Assembly (NCBI GenBank): GCA_027924645.1
Contig: BSBN01000254.1
Span: 18,112,501-18,176,500, forward strand
Reading direction: 5' to 3'
Length of the DNA: 64,000 nucleotides
Origin: Cunninghamia lanceolata
Lineage: Eukaryota; Streptophyta; Pinopsida; Cupressales; Cupressaceae
Shown here piece after piece: positions 35,492-47,514 of this stretch. The position numbers were made by a program, and so were the translations under genes. Positions within the stretch are counted from its first letter, which is position 1. Each line of letters starts with the position of its first letter. The notes beneath the pieces were generated by a model that saw only the letters and a program-made list of their open reading frames with translations, did no database searches and was not told the DNA's origin.

Positions 35492-38005
35492 ATGCCTCAA
35501 ACTAGGAGTCAATATCGAGCTGAAATAGAAGCCAAATTGAAAGCTGAAATGGATGCCAAATTGCAAGCTGAGATGAAACAATTCACAACACCTCTTAAGG
35601 ACGCAACTCAATTCACAACTGGTATGCCTTCTCATATGTTTATACCTCAAGGGTACACTAGGGGCGAATCATCTTCACAACAAATGCAACCTCCACCATC
35701 CTTGGAAACTTTCGAAGAACAGTCTCAAGACGACTCATCAGAATTCCAAGATACCTATCTATGGGACCAAGTTGAGAAACTCATGATATTTGAGCCTGAT
35801 CGCTGTTTTCTCCAACTTGCTCGCATGGGTGCTAAACTACCTAAAGACTTTGATATATCCACTATTAGAGAGCACGATCCCAACACTACTGCTGTTGTTG
35901 CGAATAGACCATCTACTATAGTCACATCATCTTCTATTACCTCGCAAACACCATCCTCATTGCCTATTGTTGCTTCATTTGAGTTACCACGATCAGAGCA
36001 TACTTTAGAACCATTGATAGTGCCCACCAATGTGCTTCCTCTCATGTCACAAAATCTCAACATCCCACCTTTTCATGTCCCTCAACATATCTCTCCTTCT
36101 ACCATGACTGTTTCCATGCCTCAAGTAACACAAGCTGTCCATGTAACGCAAGCACAAACACTTCGAGCATCACAAGCAATTCCCATGTCTTATGGTGTGC
36201 ATACCTCTCAAACCATTCCAACAACACATGTTGTCCATGCTTCACAACCATTACACTCTACCACATCTCATACACCAACTGCTAATTCCTCCATGTTATC
36301 CTATAATCCCAACGTTAGTCTCATTGACATGAGTGATCCCCTCATTTCTCAAGCCAATCCAAACAATAAGATCGCTTATGTTGATCAACTTACATCCATG
36401 CTGCCCTCTTCTTCCAATCCTTCACACACCATCAATCCCTCTTATGCTACCCAAGGCTTCTCTAATATCACCCAACACATGACATATACCAATCCTCATA
36501 TTGTCCAAAATACCAATCCCAATGTTCACCCTTCTGTTGTATCTACCAATCCCTCCGTCACTTACCATGTCATGAATTCAATCCCAACTTCCCAACCATC
36601 TGCTACTATCAATCCAACATCCACTTCTCATGTAATGCACACCCACTTGCCACTTCTGTCTCAAGGACAGCAATCCTCTAACACATACATGTCACATACC
36701 ACTCCTTTGACATACATTGTGGGCACACAACCCCAACAAACAGTCACAGCCTCGTACATCCCACAACCACAACAAACAGTCACAACTCCACATATACTAC
36801 AACCGCAACCACAATATGTCTCATATCACACTCCACCCCGTTCGCAACAACAGCAGTTATCCTCAGCCGATATCCAACAGATGATCGATGAAAGGGTAGG
36901 ACAAGGCAAGAAACCTTTCTCTCTCAAAAACATATGCGCCTATCCATTTGACAAGTCTCTTAATATGATACCTTTTCCACCACACTTTGAAATCCCACAA
37001 TTTGATAAGTACAAAGGGAAAGGAAATCTGGACGACCATCTTCGAGCCTTTTTCGTGGCATGTCTCGATGTTGCCTATGATGATACATATCTCTTGAGAC
37101 TATTCCCTCGAAGCTTAGCAGGACAAGCTCTCGAATGGTTTTCCCATTTACCTCCAGGAATTAAGACTTTTTCAGAATTGGCAAACAAGTTTCGATCACA
37201 TTTTGCCTTCAACATTGAACATGAGGTAAACATGAATGACCTTGTCAACAACAAACAACGCAATGGTGAAACCTTTTCCTCATTTACCCAACGATGGCGT
37301 AATATGGCTAGCAAATTATCATGGGAAATCCCTGAGAAACAACAGCTTGACATCTTTGTTCAAAATCTTCATCCTGAACTGTCATTCCAACTACAATTGC
37401 AAAGTGCTAGCACCTTTGACGAACTAGTTTCCAAAGGAGTTATTATTGAACGAGCCTTAATTGCCAAAGGAACTATCAAGATCTTTCGTGATAACAAAGA
37501 TTCTCCCCAAAATTCCAATGATAAGTCTCGCTTTTGGAACAAGAACAAGAATGTTGTCAATGACGGTATTGTTGATACAAAGAATATCCAAACTATGAGA
37601 GCTCCCATCAACATTCAAGCGGCCTCTCCACCAAGACAGCCTTTTCCACAACGAAGAAACCAACGCCAAACTTCTAATCCATGCCGACAATTTACACCAT
37701 TAGTGGAACCCATGGAAGTTATTCTTTGAAAGCTGCTTCAAGCCGGAGACGTTATTCTACCCGATGCACCACCAAATGGTGAACCACTCTTTCGAGCTCC
37801 TTGGTACAAAGAGAATGAGTATTGTGATTACCATCGAGTTAAAGGACACAAAACAAATGGTTGTATGCGCTTAAAACATGTTATCCAAGACTGCATTGAT
37901 CAAGGTCTAATCAACGTCACACCTTCAACCGCTCAACCTGCTCAACAATCCACATCAAACTATGATCTAGAGACTTTCAAGAATCCACTTCCATCTCATG
38001 ATTAG
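35492..38005 (+). pseudogene. E2 gag
   Basis: Capsid/nucleocapsid polyprotein. ATG at 35492 opens 745 codons. Residues 1-30 form a charged helix; about 120-470 is Pro/Ser/Thr/Gln-rich and likely disordered. About 500-680 is a retrotransposon gag core (FDKYKGKGNLDDHLRAFF, LAGQALEWFSHLPPG, ETFSSFTQRWRNMA). A TGA at 37727 interrupts the frame. The same frame continues with the variant knuckle CDYHRVKGHKTNGC and LKHVIQDCIDQGLI, typical of Athila/Tat Gag, to TAG at 38003. Both stops are one base change from sense codons. Confidence 0.88.
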
Positions 38006-39991
38006 ACAAATAACCTTCAAGCTGGAAATGCTATTCCCTATAATTATGCATCATCTACCATTGGCCGCATTGACCATGCTCGCATTTCTACCATTACCGT
38101 CCAAGGAGCACCTGATTGTGCTGTAACCACGCGAAGAGGTTGAGTTACCATTCAAGGAGCACCTCCTCATCCTCCTCGACCTCTCTCTGACTATAACCTC
38201 TTGGATCACCTTGGTAAAACACCCGCACACATATCTATCCTTGAGCTGCTCCGCATATCCCCCGCACATAAAGCTATCCTTGATAAGGCCTTACAAGAGT
38301 CTTCGGTGCCTAATAATATTAATATCACACAATTTCAATCCATGGTCGCTAGCATTGCAGCCCCTTGTCATTTAACCTTTTCCGACAAAGATCTTCAACC
38401 CTCCATTCATCCGCCACACAATGAGGCCCTCCATATTGAAGTATTTGTTAACCAACGCCGTATCAAACGAGTCTTGATAGATGGGGGAGCTGGTCTAAAT
38501 ATATGTTCTTTGAAACTTATCAAACAATTGGGATATTCTGAGAAAGATGTTGACACCTCCAAGGTTATTACCATCAGAGCATATGATGACGCTGAAAGAG
38601 ATACTGAAGGGATCATCTTATTGCCTATTCAAGTTGGTCCGGTCATTACAGAAACTCGCTGTCAAGTCCTTGATATTGATCTGCCTTACAACATCATCCT
38701 CGGTCGCCCTTGGATCCATACCCTTAAAGCAGTTCCATCTACATATCACCAATGCCTTAAATTTCCACATAAGGGTGTTGAAGTTACCATTCAAGCTGAT
38801 CCCAATCCATTTGAGTTTTGCCGTGCCTTTCAAGCTAAATATCAGAGTCCAAACCATATCCCTATCAACACCGAGGCATATCCGTCTTCCTCCTATGTAG
38901 ACGCATCCGATCTTCTCAAGCCCTCATCTAGCAAAGCCACTTCCAACCTCCATATCAAATATACCGAACATGGCCCTGGTGAATACAAATTGCAGGAATC
39001 TTGTTGCGTTGGTACCCTTCCATTATCTCCTAAATCCCACGGTAAACCCTCTACATCTAAGCCCGCTTCATCCTCCGCTGTTATCAAAGCTCCCCCTACC
39101 ATATTCATTAAAGGTGGTTTCTTGGATGACGAAGACATTGAGGACATCGACTCTTGGATATTCTTTGATGAAAATGACCAAGTCCAACTTGAAGTAGAGC
39201 GATACAACAACGGGTTTCGTATCATAAAGAACATGGGCTATAAAGGACATGGCGGCTTGGGATCACAGGAACAAGGACCTATTGAGCCCCTTATTGTGTC
39301 TAAGAAGTTTAATAAGCAAGGCCTTGGTTACCAACCGGAGGTACCGCGACCCAAAGACATTAAGTGTATTTCCGATATTGACGTTGGACCTTCCTCGGTA
39401 GGAGAGACTTCTAACTCGGATACCATCGATGACTCCTCCCTTCATATCACTGACCTTTTTCAAGAACATTCCATCTTCATGTTTTCCACAACCTCTTCTA
39501 GCCATCATAATCCCTCCATTAGCCTCTCACTCGTATATCCTGACCTCATCGATTGGGACCAACAGGGGGCACCGATATTAGATACATTTGAAAATGACGA
39601 AGCCATTGCAGAATTCATGGGTTTGAGACAAGGTATCCCATTGGGTGATCATAAAGCAGGTTTCATGATGGAATTACCTAAACTAGCATATTTTGGCAGA
39701 AGTATCAAATCCTTCAGTCGCAAAAGTGAAATAAACAAAATTCAACAAAATAGGTCACTAGGTGAAAACCGCAAGGCGCCTCTTGACCGTGAAAAAGTAA
39801 AAATAAAGGACGTATCCGAAGGTGAAAACCTCTCTGAGGCGCCTGAGGATGAGGGATTTGATCTTCCTGTTGCCGCTGATTACCATGAGAAATCAACTGT
39901 GCTAGTTGAAAAATCACAAGACATGAACTTGGGAACAGAACAAAATCCGAAGATCACTTTTTTGGCAGCATCACTATCAGAGCAAGAATGA
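38006..39991 (+). pseudogene. E2 protease with downstream G-patch domain
   Basis: Same frame as gag, with an internal TGA at 38141. The retropepsin active site reads VLIDGGAGLNICS near 38472, preceded by HIEVFVNQRRIKR and followed by NIILGRPWIHTLKA, as in Tat proteases. About 240 codons later a G-patch is visible (NMGYKGHGGLGSQEQG, then KQGLGYQ, 39230-39340), an RNA-binding motif that also follows protease in some retroviruses. The charged C-terminus ends at TGA 39989. Confidence 0.87.
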
Positions 39992-41446
39992 AAGAACTTC
40001 ACAGCATTTTTTCTGAGAAGAGCTATAAATTTTGCATGGACTTATGCAGACATGCCAGGACTAGATCCTTCACTTGTGGTACATCATTTAGCAGTATTCC
40101 CTGATGCAAAGCCTGTCAAACAAAAATTGCACAAAATGAATCCACAAGTTGCCTTATTGGTCAAAGCAGAAATTCAGAAACTATTAGAAGCAAAGTTCAT
40201 AAAGCCTATTGATTATCCAGAATGGGTTTCAAACTTGGTACCTGTAGCAAAACCAGATGGATGAGTTCGCTGCTGCACAGACTTTAGAGATCTTAACAAA
40301 GCATGTCCTAAAGACGATTTTCCATTACCAAGCATAGACAACATTGTTGATCTTATAGCAGGACATGAAATGCTATCTTTGATGGATGGATTTTCTGGTT
40401 ATAATCAAATCAGAATAGCAGAGGAAGACCAAGATAAAACGTCTTTTATTTGTCCATGGGGCACATATTGCTGGGTTGTAATGCCTTTTGGTCTTAAAAA
40501 CGCTGGAGCTACCTATCAACGAGCTATGACAGTTATTTTTCATGACCTTTTTCATACTATCATGGAAGACTATGTTGATGACATCCTGGGAAAATCTAAG
40601 ACAAGGGAAGGACATTTACAAGTATTGGCACAAATTTTTGATCGATTAGAAAAATACCAAGTCAGACTAAAACCAAAGAAGTGTGTATTTGGTGTAACAT
40701 CAGGTAAACTATTGGGATATATTGTGTCTCGACGAGGAATAGAAGTGGACCCAGCTAAGGTAAAAGCTATCATAGAAATGCCTCCACCAACGAATCTCAA
40801 ACAGCTCCGCAGTTTACAGGGTAGGCTACAATCTATCCGCAGATTTATCTCACAACTCGCAGATAAATGTCATCCTTTTCAGCATCTTCTTCGTAAGGGT
40901 GAACCTTTTAAGTGGGATGAAAAGTGTCAACAGGCTTTTGATAAGATAAAGGAATACTTGGCAACACCTCCTGTGTTAATACCTCCTGTACTTGATCGTC
41001 CATTACTGCTTTATATATCATCAACAACCGCAGCATTGGGTGCACTTCTAGCTCAACATGATGATTCAGGAAAAGAACAAGCCATCTACTACATTAGCAG
41101 AACTCTTGTGGGATATGAACTCAATTACTCGTTCATGGAAAAGGCTTGTTTAGCATTAGTGTTTGCTTCCCAAAAGTTGCGACACTATATGCTGAACCAA
41201 ACAACAAAGCTCATCTCTAATGTGGATCCCCTCAAGTATCTCCTTTCAAAAGCACTTCTCACAGGGAGATTAGCAAAATGGGTTATGATCTTGAGTGAAT
41301 TTGACATACAATATGTGAACCGTAAAGCTATCAAAGGACAAGTCATTGCTGATCAATTAGCTGCAGCACCTATCACAGACATTCAGCCAATATATCCAGA
41401 ATTCCCTGATGAAGGATTGTTTAATTTAAGCTCTCCAGCACGATGA
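39992..41446 (+). pseudogene. E2 reverse transcriptase and gypsy RNase H
   Basis: RT: PEWVSNLVPVAKPDG near 40218, a TGA at 40262 exactly where Arg would be usual, then CTDFRDLNKACPKDDFPLPS, MPFGLKNAGATYQRAM near 40483 and the catalytic YVDDI near 40571. gRNH: LLYISSTTAALGALLAQ near 41009 lacks the usual first catalytic Asp, then YELNYSFMEKACLALVFA near 41119. A degenerate gRNH is common where an aRNH is also present. The segment ends at TGA 41444, where Trp before the aRNH would be expected. Confidence 0.9.
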
Positions 41447-42202
41447 CAGCTATACTTTGATGGATCATACACTCAACACGGATCTGGAGCAGGTATCTTG
41501 TTTGTCACTCCCCAAGGAGACTGCATACCTAAATCATACAGAATAGCATTCCCATGTACCAACAACATAGCAGAGTATGAAGCTTTAATCACAGGTTTGC
41601 GCATGGCAGTACAATGGGCTATCAAACAGTTACGAGTCTTTGGCGATTCTCAGCTGGTTATCAAACAGGTCTTAGATGAATATCAAACAAAAGATGAGAA
41701 GCTTCTTCCCTACAAGCTAATGGTGGACGATTTCAAGCAATATTTTGAAGACATTACCTTTGAGCAAATTCCAAGACTACAAAACAGAGCAGCCGATGCC
41801 ATGGCTATGATTGGATCTCTTTTAGATATGCCATCTAACACCCATAAATGTGAATTCTTGGTCGAACAGCTTTTGATCCCAGCATTTGAAGTTCCACAGT
41901 CTGAGCTCATATGTGAGATTGTTGGTCCCAACTCGTTGTGGTACAAAGATATATACGAGTATCTCCGTAATCACACCTTGCCTCTTCAACTATCCAACAC
42001 CCAGCGTAAAACTTTTATCCGTCGAGCCTCTCGTTACACTATCTTAGGAGACACCCTTTATCGCCGGAGTCTTGATGGTATCCTTCTTAGATGTCTTGAT
42101 TTCGAGGAAGCAAAAATGGCCTTACGTGAAGTACATGAAGGTGTCTGCGGTTCGCATTCCGCTGGCCCTGGCCTTGTTAAGAAACTTCTACGAGCAGGAT
42201 AG
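41447..42202 (+). pseudogene. E2 archaeal-type RNase H and linker to integrase
   Basis: aRNH that probably does the RNase H work in E2. Carboxylates seen: LYFDGSYTQ (Asp), NNIAEYEALITG (Glu), VFGDSQLVIK (Asp) and NRAADAMA (Asp). The linker leads to the integrase zinc region (HEGVCGSH, with CLQC downstream). TAG at 42200 interrupts RAG-x-YWP. Position after gRNH is the standard Tat order, unlike E1. Confidence 0.88.
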
Positions 42203-43195
42203 TATTGGCCAACTATGGAAAAAGATGCCCAACAATTTGCAAGGAGATGTCTACAATGTCAGAAACATGGAGATCTAATACATGCACCAGCACATGAGCT
42301 TCAGCCTATTGTCACTCCATGGCCTTTTTCACAATGGGGACTTGATCTTGTGGGTAAAATCCATCCTACTTCATCAAATGGTCATAAGTTTATTATCACT
42401 GCCACTGAGTATTTCACAAAGTGGGTAGAAGCCATACCAATGACCTACATCACAGGTAAACAAATAGCTAAATTCATCCTACATTACATCATCTTCCGTT
42501 ATGGAGTTCCCCAAGCTATTGTCACAGACAATGGCTGGCCTTTCAAGAACCAAGAGGTTAGAGATCTTTGCAATAAGTTCCATATTCAACATAGGTTCTC
42601 TACGCCTTATTATCCTCAGAGCAATGGTCAAGCTGAAGCCTCTAATAAGACAATCATCAAGATCCTTAAAAAGACTGTTAATGAAGCTGGTCGAGATTGG
42701 CATCTACAACTGCATCCTGCTTTATGGGCATATAGAACAAGTGTCAGAACTCCTACTGGCACCACACCCTATGCTCTAGTCTATGGCACTGAAGCTATTT
42801 TGCCTATCGAGGTTGAGATCCCCTCTTTGCGCATATCCTTGCAACATACTATCTCAGATGAAGAATATCGAGTGTCCCGACTCCATGATCTTGAGCTCTT
42901 AGATGAACGCCGCCTTACAGCATTGAACCATCTTCAAGTCTATCAAAACCGGCTACGCCGCAGCTACAACAAAAAGATCAGAGAACGTAGATTTCAGGTT
43001 GGCGACCTTGTCCTTAAAGAAAACCAAAGGAATCAACAGCATCGAGAGAAACAGGGCAAGTTTGAACCAAATTGGCTTGGTCCTTTCATTATCACAGCAG
43101 TCTATGGATCTGGTGCATACACTTTGTCAACACCTGAAGGCATTCCCTTGGATGAACCTGTCAACAGCATTCATCTCAAGAAATTTTATCCATGA
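42203..43195 (+). pseudogene. E2 integrase
   Basis: Joins element cDNA to host DNA. The HHCC zinc finger is completed by CLQCQKH. Catalytic triad: WGLDLVG (Asp, near 42340), VTDNGWPF (Asp, near 42524) and GQAEASNK (Glu, near 42630), all present. C-terminal domain: FQVGDLVLKENQRNQ and WLGPFIITAVYGSGAY, and no chromodomain, as expected for Tat. This last 330-codon stretch has no stop, but it depends on reading past upstream stops to be made. Confidence 0.9.
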
Positions 43196-45610
43196 ATCTC
43201 AGCTATCCCCCAAAAAACCAAAAAAAATCACAAAAAAATCATAAAAAGCCAAAAAAAAAAAAAAAAAAAGATAAATAATCCGTCCTCTGGTGAAAACCTG
43301 GTAAACAGGCGCCTTGGATAAGTACCATAGTGAAAACCTGGCAAACAGGCGCTATGTGTAGTGACCAGCTTCCCTCATTTGTTTGGTTCGTTTGATCATT
43401 TTCCCCACTGCATCTTGTATTAGCCATGCTCATAAGCCCTATCGCAATCTCACACATAGCCTTTCCTCTTCATCCTTTGCCAATGCTAGCTATCATACTT
43501 GAGATATTGTCGTGATATCTATATCTTTTGGCACCTTAGCATCTTGGCTACATCTTTTCTGCATTGTCGCTTCTACATAATAAACCTCATCCCACACTAG
43601 GGGCATTTGTTGAGTCTTATTTGGAAGTGGATCCTGTTATCTCTAGCTCATAACACGTCAAACAACTCAGCTTACAACACAGCACACCTTATCAACTTCA
43701 ACCATGGCACATGTCCACCGACAAATATGACCTAACGACTTGCAACCAGGATTCATACCTTCGCAATCCATCCACATTCATCCAACAATCGCAACAAACA
43801 TCGCTTGATCAAACCTCCAATCGATTAGCCACATCAATAAGAACTACATCTAGCTCTATCGTTGACGCCTTGATCCCGTGGATACAGGGTATGTAGGCAA
43901 TCTGAGATGCGAAGGAAGCACTCTGATTCAGGCTAAGACGATATCCCCTTTCATCAGTCATCTGTCATCTTTTCTTCTAAACATCCTTCAATCTTTCAGC
44001 TCACATTCTTCCATCTTTCATCACATACATCAACAATAAAACCCAAAACTACATATTCATCATGTCTCATCTTCATCGTAAATGTGCTTTGATCCCGTGG
44101 ATACAGGGTATGTAGGCAGTCTGGAATACGAAGGAAGTTTCTAGTACTCAAGCACAGATGATCCCCCCATCTTCTTCATCTTCATGCATCATCCATCTTC
44201 TTCTCTTTGATCAGCTCAAACAAGAAGCAATCCACGTGTCTATTGCAAGCTCACGCACTTTAACCAATCAAAGGTAAGCCAGAAGCTATTTGTCCGCATG
44301 CCTTGAACCAACATTTGCTATAGCAGTTTATCAACAACTTTAGCCTTCAACAGGATGTAGCTTTCCTCTTAACAAGGTGCCAGTTTAATCTATCCAAGAG
44401 CACCCAAATTTGGCAAGAGAACGTGATGACAGTATCTTTTGTTTTATCTTTTGATTTATCTTTTGTCCCTTTTCTATACCTAATCAAGACTACCTTGATC
44501 TATTTATATCTTGGTATGTTGCGATGAAGTAAGGATTGGGGCATGGTCATATAGCTTTCGTATGCCGTGTTTGCGGGATGATCTTATTCTCTTCCTATGC
44601 GTCTTGGTATCTTGTACGTGTTGGGATTAGTATCTTACATATCAATATCTCTAGCATCTGAGAAGCTAAACAGTCTCTTATGCATTGGAGACTATTCTAT
44701 GTTAAGACTAACTCCATACATATAACCCGCAAGCTATCATTATGTGTAGTGGAGATAAACTCAAACCATTGTTTGTAGCGTCAAAGTCCAACACTAGTTG
44801 TTATTCATATCTTGTGCATGTTGGCTCCACAACTTGACCACATGCGTTCAGACAAGATTGTAACATGCTAGTTACGCATGGGATACCTCGACACCTTGGT
44901 CTCTTATACCCTGGTGCATAACATCCATATGCTATATCAAACATAAGGACTGCATTTCTTTGCATTTTGAGCAATTACTTGAAAGCTGCCCATCATCATC
45001 CTATCTTATTCATTCTATCTATCCATTCGTTCCGTCATCCTCAGCCAAGATCAATCATTTCCATCATCCTTTGTCCATATTCCCGCTCCTGCAAAACAAG
45101 TGTTAGCCATACATAAGTCCATATCTTTTTCTTTACCATCTACCTATATGCACACATCTATTCATATCATTACCTTTTACATATTCAAACATTTTCTATT
45201 CCATTACCATTTGCATAAACATCCATCCATAATCCATATATAATCCATACACATAACATGCATAGCCACCATAATATCAACATCACAACCATTATAACAT
45301 CATATAGATCGCCAAAACTGCCATATATATATATATACATGTGTGTGTCAAAATACAAGTGTCTACAATACAAGCTGAGCCCTGAAAAGCATGAATGTAC
45401 AACAATGGCTCTAGGCCTCATCATGATACAATGTCAACAAGGTATGCCCTAGCGACTACTGCCAGCTCCCTCGTCCTAACCACCACCACCAACAGGTCCT
45501 GTACCTAGTCCTCCATCTCTCGGTGGCCCCATCACTGAAGCTACTGATCGAGACCCACCTGACCTCCGTGAGCTCGAAGCCCCTGACCTGCTCCTGAAGC
45601 TAGGCTGTCT
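43196..45610 (+). other. E2 3' non-coding region with paired motifs
   Basis: No ORF. An A-rich run lies at 43205-43275. GTGAAAACCTGGYAAACAGG followed by CGC occurs twice (about 43290 and 43330). TGATCCCGTGGATACAGGGT followed by ATGTAGGC occurs at about 43870 and 44090. Similar gaaaacctgg and ggatacgtaggca motifs sit after integrase in other plant Tat elements as I recall. A TA/TG microsatellite lies near 45328. The segment ends at the antisense ORF. Confidence 0.7.
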
Positions 45611-47434
45611 CTACTCTGCCGGCACAGCTCCATAATATAAGCCTCTATAATACTCAACCTCACCCTGCACTCTCCGAAGCTCGGCCTGTACTGCTGTCAG
45701 CTGTGTGGCTAAGTACATGGTAGCTCCATCAGTCCCCAAGGCAGTCACTGCTCTATCCCGCTCACTAGTCATCCCCTGCAGCTGCTGCACTGCCCTATCT
45801 CTCTCAGCTCGCAGACCATCTCTCTCTGCTCTCATAGCTTGCTCCTGCTGTACTGCAGTATCTCGCTCAAGCCTCATCATCTGCTCGTGCTGCCTAGCTG
45901 TATCCCTCTCTCCTGTAACTCTCGCGAGAGCACCATCATCCTGTCCATCTCCTCTCTGAGCTCCCAACTGTAGCTGAGCCTGATAAGTCTGTGCCTGTGC
46001 TCTAGCATGCCTCAGACTAATCACGGCCTGATGCCTATCCATCTCCACTCTCCTCAGCCTCATCTGTGCCCGCTGCCTCCATCTCCTCTCCTCTCTGATC
46101 CGTCTCCGCAGCTGCTGAATACCCACATCATCTCCTGCTCCGATCTGTGCCTGTGGCTGTGCTAATATAGCAGGCTGACCTGGCACCTGCCCTGGCATCT
46201 GTATCCCTGGTGCAGCTGGCACTACTGCTTGTGCTAGTGGAGCCCGTCGTCGTCGCCTCCGAACTGGCCTCTCCATCCCAATCTCCCCAATCTCTCCATC
46301 TCGTGTCAACCGAGTCGGCCTAGCTGTCGCCCAGTGTGCATCATACTCTGGCAATGTACCTGGATCTGCAGGACCCTGTCTCCACTGCCATGCTACTGGC
46401 TGCAATCCATCTCTCTCTGCCAAGGCTGTGTCCACCACAACCTCTGGACCCCAATCAAACACCTCCTGCCTCGTCCTCCCAAAAATAGCATCCCCTACAG
46501 GTACTGCCTGTGCCTCTCTGAACTGTCTCAGGGCTCTCTCTGGCAAATAGCGCTCTATAATGTACATGCCGCATCCAAAAATGTACCTCACCTGTCTAGC
46601 ATAGGCAAGCTCGGTATCCTCCTCCTCCCACTGCTCACATCCTAGCCATGGCCTCCATACAAATCTGTCTATCTCATCCAACCTCCGTCGCCAGTATACC
46701 ACCCCTCGGCGCTGTTGATACGTCAAGGCTCCTCTATACATCCGTGCAAATGGCTCTCCTGCTGCTCTAGCAACCCATCCCTTTGGTCTCGTCACCGGAA
46801 TGTGCTCATATGCCCATACATGCAACACTGTCACTCCTGCTGACATACTGGCTCCGAACATGTACGCACAATCATGCAGGTAATGATAGAGCTGTCCCAA
46901 CACGCACTCTGCCCATGCATATCTCGTGCCATAGGAGAACATGCCCTCCATCACTGTCCCCCATCCTATAGGAAACCCTCTGGCTCTCCTATCACCCACT
47001 AGCCATCTAATGATAGCCACTACCACCTGCTGCAACCTATCGCAGAGCTCCTCCATCCTCCCCATCGGTATCTCTGAACCCTCTGCTCCGATGTCTGGTG
47101 TCCCAAACAATCTTCTAAATGCCGCTGGGCCCGTCTCCGGATCATAATCTACCCGATCCCCATCTATCGGAATCCTCAAAATCCGGAACACATCCTCTAA
47201 GGTGATGGTCGCCTCTCCTGTCGGTAACAAGAATGAACTGTGCTCGCTCATCCATCGCTCCACCATCGCAGTCATCAACCCTCGATGTGCCTGAACTGGC
47301 TCTAATCGTGAAACATGCTCCAAACCCAGGATCTCTAACACCAGTAGCTCCTCTGCATCCAACCGTCTCACCAGCCGCAAATCTCTCGGATGGGGCTCCC
47401 GTGATAGCAATGGCGGTAGTACATCCTGCATCAT
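45611..47434 (-). CDS. E2 antisense ORF: plant mobile domain protein with coiled-coil tail
   Basis: Intact 607-codon ORF on the minus strand, ATG 47432-47434, stop 45611-45613. Residues about 20-340 match the plant mobile domain (PMD, as in MAIN/MAIL1-type proteins): MVERWMSEHSSFLLPTGEAT, then TLEDVFRILRIPIDGD, then LHVWAYEHIPVTRP. An Arg-rich basic stretch (RPVRRRRRRAPL, possible nuclear signal) follows near 390. A coiled coil runs from about 430 to 600 (ERD/AERD heptads). Extra antisense ORFs in the 3' part of plant Tat elements are known, some PMD-related; their role is unknown. No stop here, in contrast to gag-pol. Upstream on its strand lie a phased array and a TATA-like site. Confidence 0.85.
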   Translation of the reverse strand: MMQDVLPPLLSREPHPRDLRLVRRLDAEELLVLEILGLEHVSRLEPVQAHRGLMTAMVERWMSEHSSFLLPTGEATITLEDVFRILRIPIDGDRVDYDPETGPAAFRRLFGTPDIGAEGSEIPMGRMEELCDRLQQVVVAIIRWLVGDRRARGFPIGWGTVMEGMFSYGTRYAWAECVLGQLYHYLHDCAYMFGASMSAGVTVLHVWAYEHIPVTRPKGWVARAAGEPFARMYRGALTYQQRRGVVYWRRRLDEIDRFVWRPWLGCEQWEEEDTELAYARQVRYIFGCGMYIIERYLPERALRQFREAQAVPVGDAIFGRTRQEVFDWGPEVVVDTALAERDGLQPVAWQWRQGPADPGTLPEYDAHWATARPTRLTRDGEIGEIGMERPVRRRRRRAPLAQAVVPAAPGIQMPGQVPGQPAILAQPQAQIGAGDDVGIQQLRRRIREERRWRQRAQMRLRRVEMDRHQAVISLRHARAQAQTYQAQLQLGAQRGDGQDDGALARVTGERDTARQHEQMMRLERDTAVQQEQAMRAERDGLRAERDRAVQQLQGMTSERDRAVTALGTDGATMYLATQLTAVQAELRRVQGEVEYYRGLYYGAVPAE

Positions 47435-47514
47435 CCATTTACTCTTGTCAGTCCATCCCGTTAATCATTCATATCAAAATCTGCCTATCTATCTGCTATT
47501 TTATCCTACACCTA

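Noticed and set aside
35755..36063. Minus-strand ORFs inside E2 gag and pol
   Set aside because: Short shadows of the sense frame without any recognisable domain, unlike the 607-codon antisense ORF.
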